Notes: generated by a model not told the origin, from the sequence alone. 15,695 nt of DNA from CAYLNM01 sp964385045 (GCA_964385045.1 CAYLNM010000109.1:1-15695); one strand, 5' to 3'; positions 1-7,326 are shown, counted from the stretch's first letter. Program-made: numbers and translations.

Positions 1-374
1 ACCGCGGGCTCCGCGGCGTTCAGGATCTGCAGCTCTTCCCGCAGTTCCGCCATCGCGGCTCGCGTGCGCAGCGCCTCGTTCTCCCGCCGAAGCTGTTCCA
101 CCTCCGCGTTCACGCTCCGGGGGACCGGACCCGGGACACCCGGCTCCAGCAGCGTCGGTGCCGCCAGCAGGAAAGCCCGGCGGATCTCGTGGAATCGCGA
201 CTTCTCCAGACCGAGCTCGCGGCAGGCCTGCTCCACCGTCAGATCGCCCGACAGCGAGCGCACGATCACTTCGAGACGCCTGCGCGACTCCGCCGTCCCT
301 CCGCCGAGACGCTCGATCATGCCGAGGCCTTCGCTCGGCCGACCCGCGCCAGGATTCTTCCGCCGCGTCGTCAT
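1..374 (-). CDS. HTH and coiled-coil accessory protein of an IS-like element (partial, runs off left edge)
   Basis: The frame is open from an ATG at 374 to the window edge, giving the first 124 residues; the C-terminus is missing. A strong Shine-Dalgarno run, GGAGGGG at 381-387, lies 6 nt before the ATG and fixes the start. Residues about 35-70 look like a helix-turn-helix (LTVEQACRELGLEKSRFHEI). Residues 87-119 are a charged heptad-like stretch (SVNAEVEQLRRENEALRTRA) expected to form a coiled coil. The layout matches the 167-residue protein just upstream, so the two are probably distant paralogues. The codons include several T- or A-ending ones (AAT, CCT, GGT, GGA), less GC-saturated than sucAB, which fits mobile DNA. 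It follows the transposase and the other HTH gene on the same strand after a 100-bp gap. The role is inferred to be DNA binding or transposition help; I recognise no named family. Confidence 0.7.
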   Translation of the reverse strand, partial: MTTRRKNPGAGRPSEGLGMIERLGGGTAESRRRLEVIVRSLSGDLTVEQACRELGLEKSRFHEIRRAFLLAAPTLLEPGVPGPVPRSVNAEVEQLRRENEALRTRAAMAELREELQILNAAEPA

Positions 375-380
375 CTCAGG

Positions 381-387
381 CCCCTCC
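381..387 (-). promoter_or_regulatory. Ribosome binding site for the partial HTH gene
   Basis: On the minus strand the sequence reads GGAGGGG, 6 nt ahead of the ATG at 374. It supports a start too close to the window edge to be judged by length. Confidence 0.6.
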
Positions 388-474
388 GTGGACGTGTCCG
401 CAAGGACTGCGAGCGCCGGGCCGACCTCCTCCGTGAGGCCGACCCGACGCCTGCAGTCTCCGCGATTCAGCGGC

Positions 475-978
475 TCAGGGCGAGCTGTTCTCACCCGGCT
501 CGGGCGAGCGTTCGCCGCTGCCGCCCAGGGCCTCGATCGCCCGCCTGGCTCTCACGCGAGGCTTGCGACGTTGGACGTCGGGCTCGGCGTCCGCCGGCCG
601 CGACTCGCCGCCCTCGCCGAGGATCCGGGCCGCGCGCCGGGCGTTGCGAAGCACCGACCGGTACCGCTGCAGCTGCCGCTCCAGCTCGGCGGCCCGCTGC
701 TCGGACTCGGCGAGCCGCTTCTCCACCGACATCCGGCGACCCGGAGACTCGACGCGGCACCCATGGAGCAGTCCCCGAAGCGCCCGAGCCTCGAGGTTGT
801 AGTAGGTCGGTACCGACACGCCGATCACCCTCGCCGCTTCTTCCGGCGAGCGAAGTCCGGCCAGCACCTCCAGCACGCACGCCGCCTGCCGACGCATCTG
901 CTCGTCCGCCTTGTCCACGTCCATCTGCTCGGAGAGCAGCTTCGTGCGACGCTTCGCCGAAGTGACCTCACGCGTCAT
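475..978 (-). CDS. HTH and coiled-coil accessory protein of the IS-like element (167 aa)
   Basis: I chose the ATG at 978 because AGGAGG at 985-990 sits 6 nt upstream. The longer frame from 996 lacks such a site. The start lies inside the end of the transposase gene: 11 bp overlap, in the string ATGACGCGTGA, where the final TGA stops the transposase. Translational coupling is therefore likely. Residues 34-66 form a probable helix-turn-helix (SPEEAARVIGVSVPTYYNLE). Residues 84-112 are a charged, heptad-like helix (SVEKRLAESEQRAAELERQL). The C-terminal 45 residues are Arg/Pro/Glu-rich and probably disordered. It resembles the partial protein at 1-374 in domain order and in local motifs, such as V(L/I)..L(A/S)G followed by (S/T)xE(E/Q)A(A/C)R. 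It is probably a DNA-binding helper or regulator of transposition; this is inference from context. Confidence 0.75.
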   Translation of the reverse strand: MTREVTSAKRRTKLLSEQMDVDKADEQMRRQAACVLEVLAGLRSPEEAARVIGVSVPTYYNLEARALRGLLHGCRVESPGRRMSVEKRLAESEQRAAELERQLQRYRSVLRNARRAARILGEGGESRPADAEPDVQRRKPRVRARRAIEALGGSGERSPEPGENSSP

Positions 979-2359
979 CGGCCACCTCCTCGGCAATGGA
1001 CGATGCCGGCTCGTCGCTCGGAGACGCGAGTGGCCTGGGCATCTCGGCAGCGGCCGATGATTCCGGGGCAGATTCCGGGGCGGATTCCGGGGCGGGTTCC
1101 GGGGTGGATTCCGGGGTAGGTTCCGGGGGACGAGGAGCGGCGAGGTCCACCTCCTTCCGCTCGCCCGAGCCGTCCACCATCACCATCCGCTCGCCCTCGG
1201 CATGCACGCTGAAGGGACGACCGTCCAGCTGTCCCGTCACGTAGAAGGGCACCTTCGGCTCCCCGTGACGCGCCAGCTCCAGCGCGTTCGCCGACACCCG
1301 CGCCGCCAGCGTCTGCTTCACCTGCGAGCCCGACGCGTAGAAGCGGTCGGCCGGTACCAGGCCGTCGATCCCCTGGTGCGGACGGCGGAAGTTGTACCAG
1401 TCGACGAAGTGCCCGATCCGCGTCCTGGCGTCCGAGGCGTCGGCGAAGACCGCCGACTCCAGGCACTCGCGCCAGAGCGTGCCCCAGAAGCGCTCGACCT
1501 TGCCGAGCGTCTGTGGGTGGCGAGGACGGGCCACCACGTGGCCGATGCCCAGCTTCCGCAGCTCCTTGGCAAACTTGCTCGTGCCACGCCACGTCACGTA
1601 CTGCGTGCCGTTGTCCGTCAGGATCTCCTGCGGCGGACCGTGCGACGCGATCCCCTCGCGCAGCGTCTCCAGCACGAAGTCCGCGGTCTGGGCACCGTGC
1701 AGCCCGTACGACACGATGTAGCGGCTGTGGTCGTCCATGAAGACCACCAGGTACACGCGGCGGTTCTGGCGCTTGAGGATGAAGGTGAAGAGGTCCGTCT
1801 GCCACAGCTGCCCCGGCACGGCCCGCTCGAAGCGGCGCACGCGGTCCGGGTGCGGCTCGGACGCCTCGGGACCCGATTCGTACCCTGCGTCCTTGAGCAC
1901 CCGCGACACCGCCGACGCGCTCGCGGGCAGCCCCGGTCCGCGGTAGAGCACGTCGCTGATCCGCTGGCAGCCCCAGGAGGGGTTCGCCTCCTTGAGCATC
2001 AGGATCGCCCGCTTGGTTGCCTCGGGCAGCCGCGAGCCGGTCGCCCGGCGGCCGCGGGCACGTTCCACCAGGCCCGCGGGACCGTGCTCGGCGAATCGCC
2101 GCCGCCACGCGTAGAGCGTCTGCGCCGAGACGCCGACGAGGCCGCCGAAGTCCTTCGCCGGAAGCCCCGACTTCTGCCATGCGTCCAGCGTCAGGAGTCG
2201 CTGCTCGGCGGTCATCGCCCGCGTCGATCGCGCGGCTTCCTCGGCCGTGGCCAGCGTGCGATCCCGCACGCTTCGGCGACTCCGGCCGCGGCCGCGTGGC
2301 GTCCCCTCGGGCACGTCCACCGTCGGCATCGGCGGCGGGCTGCTGACTCCCTCGGGCAC
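968..2359 (-). CDS. DDE (rve-type) transposase, IS481/IS3-like
   Basis: A transposase that should cut and join element ends. Counting from the GTG at 2359 (463 aa), residues about 52-92 are an N-terminal helix-turn-helix (KDFGGLVGVSAQTLYAWRRR). Residues about 110-165 form a second HTH-like region with NPSWGCQRISDVL. Residues about 180-340 are the integrase core. The catalytic triad is visible: D189 in WQTDLF, D249 in LTDNGTQY and E289 in GKVERFWGTLW, followed by WYNFRRPHQG. The last ~55 residues are a Pro/Glu/Ser repeat tail encoded by 12-bp tandem repeats. The start is uncertain: GTG 2359, ATG 2329 and ATG 2215 are all possible, and none has a good ribosome site. The frame stays open upstream to a TGA at 2599-2601 with protein-like composition. 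It is followed by two HTH genes. The core looks intact, so it may be active. Confidence 0.88.
   Translation of the reverse strand: MPEGVSSPPPMPTVDVPEGTPRGRGRSRRSVRDRTLATAEEAARSTRAMTAEQRLLTLDAWQKSGLPAKDFGGLVGVSAQTLYAWRRRFAEHGPAGLVERARGRRATGSRLPEATKRAILMLKEANPSWGCQRISDVLYRGPGLPASASAVSRVLKDAGYESGPEASEPHPDRVRRFERAVPGQLWQTDLFTFILKRQNRRVYLVVFMDDHSRYIVSYGLHGAQTADFVLETLREGIASHGPPQEILTDNGTQYVTWRGTSKFAKELRKLGIGHVVARPRHPQTLGKVERFWGTLWRECLESAVFADASDARTRIGHFVDWYNFRRPHQGIDGLVPADRFYASGSQVKQTLAARVSANALELARHGEPKVPFYVTGQLDGRPFSVHAEGERMVMVDGSGERKEVDLAAPRPPEPTPESTPEPAPESAPESAPESSAAAEMPRPLASPSDEPASSIAEEVADDA
985..990 (-). promoter_or_regulatory. Ribosome binding site inside the transposase gene for the overlapping HTH gene
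   Basis: A consensus AGGAGG (within AGGAGGTGG, 982-990) occurs on the minus strand in the last codons of the transposase, 6 nt before the ATG at 978. It decides that start and suggests coupled translation. Confidence 0.65.
1059..1130 (-). repeat. Six imperfect 12-bp tandem repeats in the transposase gene
   Basis: On the plus strand the unit is (g)(a/g)ttccgggg(c/t)(a/g), repeated six times without interruption: 1059-1070, 1071-1082, 1083-1094, 1095-1106, 1107-1118 and 1119-1130. On the coding strand each unit encodes a P-E-(S/P)-(A/T) tetrapeptide, giving the Pro/Glu-rich tail at residues about 411-434. The 12-bp unit keeps frame, so copy number can change without breaking the gene. Confidence 0.9.
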
Positions 2360-2825
2360 CGGTGGCTCGACACGCTCGGCTGGGGCCTCATCCTGGAGCC
2401 CGGCGCTGCTGCGAAGGTGATCCTCGTACGCCGAGTCGCGAAGCTCGCCGGAGGTGGCGACGGGGCCGGATGGCGACTCCTGTCCCGAGCCTTCGCGGGG
2501 GCTCGCCTCGGGTCGATCCGCGGCGGCGCCCTCGGCGGGCTCAGGCGCGACCGGGGCCCCGCCCCGGAGGGCGGCCGCTCGCCCGCACGCGGATCGGTCT
2601 CAAAGCGGCCATGGACGCTCTTGACGTGCGCCTGCTGCCACGGTGCGAAGTGCTCGATGAAGCCCGACCGGCCAGCCGATCCGGTCAGCCACCCCGGTGA
2701 GGCCGCCCCGGGTGGGGTTTCGCCGGGCTCCTCCGTTCGTCGAACGAGCGCGTTGCCACCGAAACCCCTGCGAAGCACGACGATGCCGGATGCAGGAGCC
2801 GCGATCCGTCCGCGCCGGCCCGACC
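2360..2825. other. Spacer between the IS-like cassette and sucB, no confident gene
   Basis: No start, ribosome site and domain combination supports a gene here. On the minus strand the transposase frame stays open upstream to a TGA at 2599-2601 and reads like a Glu/Pro/Ser-rich protein, but it contains no ATG, GTG or TTG. Further upstream, in a different minus frame (about 2590-2660), there is a protein-like stretch with the segments FIEHFAPWQQAHVKSVHG and RFETDP. The pair could be a frameshifted N-terminal extension of the transposase or a decayed gene. One end of the mobile element should lie here, but I could not pair an inverted repeat because the other end is outside the window. No convincing terminator follows sucB. 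Confidence 0.5.
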
Positions 2826-4184
2826 TCACAGGTCCAGCAGCAGCTTCTCCGGCGCCTCGATCCGCTCCTTCACGTGCACCAGGAACCGCACCGCCTGCTC
2901 GCCGTCCACGATGCGGTGGTCGTAGGAGAGGGCGAGCTGCATCATGGGCCGCAGGGCGATCTCGCCCGGCCGCTGCGGGTGCTCGCGGGGCGTCTGCATG
3001 ATCTTGTGCATGCCGAGGATGCCCGACTGCGGCGGGTTCAGGATCGGCGTCGAGCACAGGCTGCCGTACACGCCGCCGTTGGAGATCGTGAACGTGCCGC
3101 CGGTCATCTCGTCGATCGAGAGCTTGCCGTCGCGGGCGCGGATCGCGAGGTCCTTGATCGTGGACTCGATCTCGGCGAACGACATCGCCTCGGCGTTGCG
3201 GATCACCGGCACCACCAGGCCCTTGGGCGTGCCCACCGCCACCGACACGTCGCAGAAGTCGTGGTACTCGACCTCCTTGCCGTCGATGATGTAGGCGTTG
3301 ATGCCGGGGTAGGCCTGCAGGGCGCTGGTCACGGCCTTCACGAAGAAGCCCATGAAGCCCAGGCCGACACCGTGCTTCTCGCCGAAGTCCTCCTTGTAGC
3401 GCTTGCGGAGGGCCATCACCTCGGTCATGTCCACCTCGTTGAAGGTGGTGAGCATGGCCGCGTCGTGCTGGGCCTGGACGAGCCGCTCGGCGATGCGCTG
3501 CCGGAGCTTGCTCATCTTCTCGCGCCGCGACTCGCGCGACGGGCCCGCGGCCTTGCCGCCGCCCGAGCCACCGCCGGAGCCGTTCAGGCCCGCCTGCTCC
3601 ATCGCCGCCCGGAGGACGTCCTCTTTCGTGATGCGGCCCGACGGGCCGGTGCCGGTGAGCCGCGAGAGGTCGACGCCGGTGTCGGAAGCGATCTGCTTCG
3701 CGACGCTGCTGGCCTTGGTGCCCTCGGGCAGGGACTGGCCGCCCGCCGCCGCGGCGGACGCGGTGCGGGCCGGCTCGTCGCCGCCCTTCGAGCCGCCGCC
3801 ACCGCCGCCGCCGGACGACGGCTTCGCGTCGCCCGCGTCCTTGGACTCCTTCGGCGGGGCCTTCGTCGCGGTCCCGCCGCCGCCGCCGTCACCGCCGGAC
3901 GCGGCGGCCTTCGACGACTCGCCGCCGCCGCCGCCCGCGGGCTTCTCCGCGTCCGGGTCCACCGACCCGATCACGTCGCCGACGTTCATCTCGTCCCCCT
4001 CCTCGGCGGTGATCTTCAGCACGCCGGACTCGGGGGCGGGCACCTCGAGGGTGACCTTGTCGGACTCGATCTCGACGAGCGACTCGTCCTTCTCCACCCA
4101 GTCGCCGTCCGACTTCATCCAGGGGCCGAGGACGACCTCGGTGACCGACTCGCCGGGGCTGGGAATGGTGATCTCGACTGCCAT
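2826..4184 (-). CDS. sucB: Dihydrolipoyllysine succinyltransferase, E2 of 2-oxoglutarate dehydrogenase
   Basis: E2 core of the 2-oxoglutarate dehydrogenase complex in the TCA cycle. It moves the succinyl group from the E1-bound intermediate to CoA through a lipoyl arm. The protein has 452 residues, close to other bacterial SucB or slightly longer. Residues 1-78 are the lipoyl domain, with lipoyl Lys43 in EIESDKVTLEV. Residues about 157-193 are the peripheral-subunit-binding domain (SSVAKQIASDTGVDLSRLTG, then GPSGRITKEDV). Residues about 215-452 are the catalytic domain, with the active-site string SYDHRIVDG (His423, Asp427). Two linkers (about 83-150 and 201-214) are strongly Gly-rich instead of the usual Ala/Pro-rich type. 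The ATG at 4184 is preceded by GGAG 10 nt upstream (4195-4198). It lies 96 bp after sucA on the same strand and is probably cotranscribed with it. No E3 (lpd) or sucCD is seen nearby. Confidence 0.97.
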   Translation of the reverse strand: MAVEITIPSPGESVTEVVLGPWMKSDGDWVEKDESLVEIESDKVTLEVPAPESGVLKITAEEGDEMNVGDVIGSVDPDAEKPAGGGGGESSKAAASGGDGGGGGTATKAPPKESKDAGDAKPSSGGGGGGGSKGGDEPARTASAAAAGGQSLPEGTKASSVAKQIASDTGVDLSRLTGTGPSGRITKEDVLRAAMEQAGLNGSGGGSGGGKAAGPSRESRREKMSKLRQRIAERLVQAQHDAAMLTTFNEVDMTEVMALRKRYKEDFGEKHGVGLGFMGFFVKAVTSALQAYPGINAYIIDGKEVEYHDFCDVSVAVGTPKGLVVPVIRNAEAMSFAEIESTIKDLAIRARDGKLSIDEMTGGTFTISNGGVYGSLCSTPILNPPQSGILGMHKIMQTPREHPQRPGEIALRPMMQLALSYDHRIVDGEQAVRFLVHVKERIEAPEKLLLDL

Positions 4185-4242
4185 GGCCGGCGGACTCCGT
4201 GACGGATGGCGGGGGCGGGCGGAAGGGAGACGGCGGACCGAC

Positions 4243-4267
4243 GCGGCCGGGGGCCGCGGCGCCGCGG
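4243..4267 (-). other. Overlapping GC palindromes between sucA and sucB
   Basis: The 96-bp sucA-sucB gap contains a perfect 14-nt palindrome (4254-4267, CCGCGGCGCCGCGG). It overlaps an alternative 6-bp stem (4243-4248 with 4252-4257, 3-nt loop). These could form mutually exclusive hairpins in the transcript and tune sucB expression or RNA stability. With GC this high, chance palindromes are common. Confidence 0.3.
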
Positions 4268-4280
4268 GGGATGACGGGAC

Positions 4281-7124
4281 TCAGGCGGACCCGGCGGCGG
4301 CCGGGGCCTGCTCGGCCGAGGCGTTCGCGTCGGACGTGCCGATCCCGATCGCGTTGACCATGATGCGCTGCTGCTCCTGCTCGTGCATCTTGGTCGAGCC
4401 GACGGCGGGGGAGGCGTTGGCGTCGCGGCCGACGTACCGCAGCGAGAGCTCGAACCGCTCCCGCATCGTGCCGTCGACGAACGTCCACGCCCCCATGTTC
4501 TTGGGCTCCTCCTGGACCCACACCCGCTCCTCGGCGGACGCGTAGCGGTCCAGGACCTCGCGCACGCGGTCCTCGGCGAACGGGTAGAGCTGCTCGAGCC
4601 GCACGATCGCGACGTCGTCGGCCCCGACCTCCTCGCGGTGGGCGAGCAGGTCGTAGTAGACCTTGCCCGAGCAGAACAGCAGCCGCCGGATCGACCCGGG
4701 ATCGCTCACGTGCGGATCGTCGAGCACGCGGTAGAAGCGGCCCTCGACGAGGTCGCTCACCGTTGCCGTCGCCCTGGGGTGCCGCAGGAGGCTCTTGGGC
4801 GTCATGATCACGAGCGGCTTGCGGAAGTTCCGCTTCATCTGCCGCCGCAGCAGGTGGAACTGCTGGGCGGGCGTCGTCGGGTAGGCGACCTGCATGTTCT
4901 CGTTGGCGCACAGCTGCAGGAACCGCTCGAGGCGGGCGGAGGAGTGCTCCGGGCCCTGGCCCTCGTAGCCGTGCGGCAGGAAGCAGACGAGGCCGCTGTG
5001 CCGGCCCCACTTGTGCTCGGCCGAGGCGATGAACTGGTCGATGATCACCTGCGCGCCGTTGACGAAGTCGCCGAACTGCGCCTCCCAGATGACGAGCATG
5101 TTCGGGTCGCCGAGCGAGTAGCCGTACTCGAACCCGAGGCACGCCGACTCGGTCAGCGGACTGTTGTGCACGCAGAACTTCGCCTGCTCTCCGCCGAGGT
5201 GGTTCAGGGCGACGTAGCCCTCGCCGTCGGACTGGTCGAAGACGACCGAGTGGCGGTGGCTGAAGGTGCCGCGCTCGACGTCCTGGCCCGTCAGCCGCAC
5301 CGCGTGCCCCTCGAGCAGCAGCGTGCCGTAGGCCAGCATCTCGCCGGTGCCCCAGTCGAAGGGCTGGTCCTCGAGCACCGACTTCCGCCGCTTGTCGAGC
5401 AGGCGGCCGAGCTTGCGGTGCAGGTCGAAGCCGGCGGGCACGGTGCCGAGGGCCTCGGCCACCCGCTCGAGGGTCGCCCGCTCCACGCCGGTCTCGACCG
5501 GCTCGTCGGTGTACTCCTCGGTGAGCCCGGCCCAGACGCTGCCGAAGGCGGCGACGTCGGGCGAGACCGGCTGCTCCTGCACGCGGGTCTGGGCCTCGTC
5601 GAGCTGCTGCTTGACCTCGGACTCGAGCTGCTCGAGCTGGTCCTCGGTGATCACGCCCTCGTCGACGAGCCGGCGGGCGTACCGCCGCATGACCGGCGTC
5701 TGGTCCTTGATCTTCTTGTACATCAGCGGCTGGGTGAACGTGGGCTCGTCGCCCTCGTTGTGCCCGTAGCGGCGGTAGCACCAGAGGTCGATCACGACGT
5801 CGGTGTGGAAGAGCTGCCGGTAGGCGATCGCGAGCCGCGTCACCCACACGCAGGCCTCGGGGTCGTCGCCGTTGACGTGGAAGATCGGCGCCTCGACCAT
5901 CTTGGCCAGGTCGGTGCAGTACGTCCCCGAGTGGGCGTCCCGCGGCTCGGTGGTGAAGCCGACCTGGTTGTTGACCACGATGTGCACCGCGCCGCCGACG
6001 GTGTAGCCGTCGAGCTTCATCATGTTGAGGCACTCGGCGGTGATCCCCTGGCCGGGGAACGCGGCGTCGCCGTGGATGAGGATCGGCACGCACTGCTGCC
6101 GGTCGTCGTCGTGGCGGATGCGCTGCTTGGCGCGGGCCCGGCCGAGCACGACCGAGTTGGCGAACTCGAGGTGCGAGGGATTGGGCGAGAGCGTGATGCG
6201 GATCGTCTCGCCCTTCTCGGTCTCGAAGTCGCCGGAGTAGCCCTTGTGGTACTTGACGTCGCCGCCGCCCTCGAGGAAGTCCTCGGTCCAGGCCTCCTCG
6301 AACTCCGTGAAGATCTGGTCGTAGGTCTTGTGCAGGATGTTGACGAGCACGTTCAGCCGGCCGCGGTGGGCCATGGCGATCGCGTACTCCTCGACCCCGT
6401 GGTTCGGTCCGTACTCGGCGAGCTCGTCGAGCATCGCGATGAGCGACTCGCCACCGTCGAGGCCGAAGCGCTTCTTGCCGCGGTAGCGGGTCTGCAGGAA
6501 GTTCTCGAAGCCGTCGGCCTCGATGAGCTCGCGGAGGATGCGGAGCCTCTCGTCGTCGCCGAACTCGGGACGGTTCCGCACCGGCTCCATCTGCTGCTGC
6601 AGCCAGCGGCGGCGGGCCCGGTCCTGGATGTGCATGTACTCGACGCCCACGTGGCGGCAGTACGTGTCCTCGAGCAGGCCGATGATGTCGCGGAGCCGGG
6701 TCTCGCCCTCGAGCGGCAGGTGCCCGGGGTCGAACGGCTCGTCGAGCTCGTCCTCGGACAGCCCGAAGCTCTCGAGCCGCAGGTGCTCCGGCAGCGGCCG
6801 CTCGGTGCCCAGGGGATCGAGGTCCGCGTGCAGGTGCCCGATGTCGCGGTAGTGGTAGACGAGCGAGTCGACGCGGCCCTGGGCGGTGTGGGCGGTGCGG
6901 GCCATCGCGCCGGCCGGCACCGGGGCCATCACCGGGCGGGATCCGGGCTCGACGCCCTCGACCTCGTCGCCCGCGGACGCGGCTCCCAGCTCGAATCCCT
7001 GGAAGAAGGTCCGCCACTCGGGTCCGACCGAGTCCGGGTCCTCCCGCCACCGCTCGTACTGCTCGTCGACGTAGGCCGCGTTCCACCCGTTCACCGACAG
7101 GCCGGCCCCGTGATCGCTGGACAT
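4281..7124 (-). CDS. sucA: 2-Oxoglutarate dehydrogenase E1 component (thiamine diphosphate dependent)
   Basis: E1 of the 2-oxoglutarate dehydrogenase complex. It decarboxylates 2-oxoglutarate with thiamine diphosphate and passes the succinyl group to the lipoyl arm of SucB. The protein has 947 residues, in line with the family (E. coli about 933). Residues 12-41 are the E1o N-terminal segment (NGWNAAYVDEQYERW, then WRTFFQGFE) thought to contact E2. Family strings follow: KKRFGLDGGES (about 217-227), MAHRGRLNVLVN (about 251-262), KYHKGYSGD (about 291-299) and SPNPSHLEF (about 313-321). The thiamine-diphosphate motif runs from GDAAFPGQG (about 352-360) to NNQVGFTT (about 385-392). I chose the ATG at 7124 over the ATG at 7130 because GGGAG at 7133-7137 is 8 nt from the first and only 2 nt from the second. 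The frame stays open to 7259, but that extension is not E1-like. Confidence 0.97.
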   Translation of the reverse strand: MSSDHGAGLSVNGWNAAYVDEQYERWREDPDSVGPEWRTFFQGFELGAASAGDEVEGVEPGSRPVMAPVPAGAMARTAHTAQGRVDSLVYHYRDIGHLHADLDPLGTERPLPEHLRLESFGLSEDELDEPFDPGHLPLEGETRLRDIIGLLEDTYCRHVGVEYMHIQDRARRRWLQQQMEPVRNRPEFGDDERLRILRELIEADGFENFLQTRYRGKKRFGLDGGESLIAMLDELAEYGPNHGVEEYAIAMAHRGRLNVLVNILHKTYDQIFTEFEEAWTEDFLEGGGDVKYHKGYSGDFETEKGETIRITLSPNPSHLEFANSVVLGRARAKQRIRHDDDRQQCVPILIHGDAAFPGQGITAECLNMMKLDGYTVGGAVHIVVNNQVGFTTEPRDAHSGTYCTDLAKMVEAPIFHVNGDDPEACVWVTRLAIAYRQLFHTDVVIDLWCYRRYGHNEGDEPTFTQPLMYKKIKDQTPVMRRYARRLVDEGVITEDQLEQLESEVKQQLDEAQTRVQEQPVSPDVAAFGSVWAGLTEEYTDEPVETGVERATLERVAEALGTVPAGFDLHRKLGRLLDKRRKSVLEDQPFDWGTGEMLAYGTLLLEGHAVRLTGQDVERGTFSHRHSVVFDQSDGEGYVALNHLGGEQAKFCVHNSPLTESACLGFEYGYSLGDPNMLVIWEAQFGDFVNGAQVIIDQFIASAEHKWGRHSGLVCFLPHGYEGQGPEHSSARLERFLQLCANENMQVAYPTTPAQQFHLLRRQMKRNFRKPLVIMTPKSLLRHPRATATVSDLVEGRFYRVLDDPHVSDPGSIRRLLFCSGKVYYDLLAHREEVGADDVAIVRLEQLYPFAEDRVREVLDRYASAEERVWVQEEPKNMGAWTFVDGTMRERFELSLRYVGRDANASPAVGSTKMHEQEQQRIMVNAIGIGTSDANASAEQAPAAAGSA

Positions 7125-7132
7125 GCGCATCG

Positions 7133-7137
7133 CTCCC
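7133..7137 (-). promoter_or_regulatory. Ribosome binding site of sucA
   Basis: The minus strand reads GGGAG here. Its spacing is 8 nt to the ATG at 7124 and 2 nt to the ATG at 7130, so it selects 7124 as the likely start. Confidence 0.5.
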
Positions 7138-7198
7138 GCCCGCCGTCCGGAGGCCCGTGACGAGGGCCGGAACCGGGTCCGGGCGTCATGGTTCCCGG

Positions 7199-7204
7199 AT
7201 GCTA
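7199..7204 (-). promoter_or_regulatory. Possible -10 box upstream of sucA
   Basis: The minus strand reads TAGCAT, matching 4 of 6 positions of a sigma-70 -10 element, about 70 nt before the sucA start. No good -35 is seen at normal spacing. This is a weak prediction, but it is one of few TA-rich hexamers in the gap. Confidence 0.25.
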
Positions 7205-7245
7205 TCGACCTGTGACGAACGCGGGTTGCGCCGCGAGCCCCGAAG

Positions 7246-7261
7246 TTGTGCTTTTGCACAA
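7246..7261 (-). promoter_or_regulatory. AT-rich palindrome upstream of sucA, possible operator
   Basis: There is a perfect inverted repeat with arms TTGTGC and GCACAA (7246-7251 and 7256-7261) around a 4-nt tttt/aaaa centre. It overlaps a second dyad, ttttg-ca-caaaa (7252-7263). It is a striking AT-rich island in very GC-rich DNA, about 120 bp before the sucA start and 67 bp after the lipoprotein stop. It may be a repressor or activator site for sucAB. Its T-run on the minus strand may also serve the upstream terminator. Confidence 0.45.
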
Positions 7262-7282
7262 AAACAGGCCGCCGCAGGGCCC
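7260..7282 (-). terminator. Possible intrinsic terminator after the lipoprotein gene
   Basis: In the minus-strand transcript, GGGCC (7282-7278) can pair with GGCCU (7270-7266, one G-U pair) around a 7-nt loop. A G and a run of five U follow (7264-7260). It lies about 45 nt after the stop of the lipoprotein gene and is the only hairpin in the window with a U-tract. The stem is short, so confidence is modest. Confidence 0.4.
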
Positions 7283-7310
7283 AAAGTCAGGATCGATCGT
7301 GCGCGACGGG

Positions 7311-7326
7311 CTCGGGAAGGCCCGAG
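7311..7326 (-). terminator. Hairpin directly after the lipoprotein stop codon
   Basis: A perfect 6-bp inverted repeat, CTCGGG (7311-7316) and CCCGAG (7321-7326), with a 4-nt loop starts 2 nt after the stop codon at 7328-7330. There is no U-tract. It could stabilise the 3' end or act together with the U-tract hairpin at 7260-7282. Confidence 0.35.

Noticed and set aside
2360..2825. Terminal inverted repeat of the IS-like element
   Set aside because: No convincing repeat could be paired because the other end is outside the window. Short GC matches are expected by chance.
1202..3001. Plus-strand open frame spanning the transposase and spacer
   Set aside because: It runs opposite the DDE triad and the end of sucB, lacks a ribosome site and shows no domain. 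Part of it near 2360-2470 looks mildly protein-like, but the opposite strand explains that equally well.
4383..7160. Long plus-strand open frame opposite sucA
   Set aside because: The SucA motifs on the minus strand are unambiguous, and the plus-strand product has no recognisable domain.
7125..7259. Longer sucA start near 7259
   Set aside because: The extra 45 residues are Arg-rich and not E1-like, and they would cover the palindrome and promoter region. GGGAG positions the ATG at 7124.
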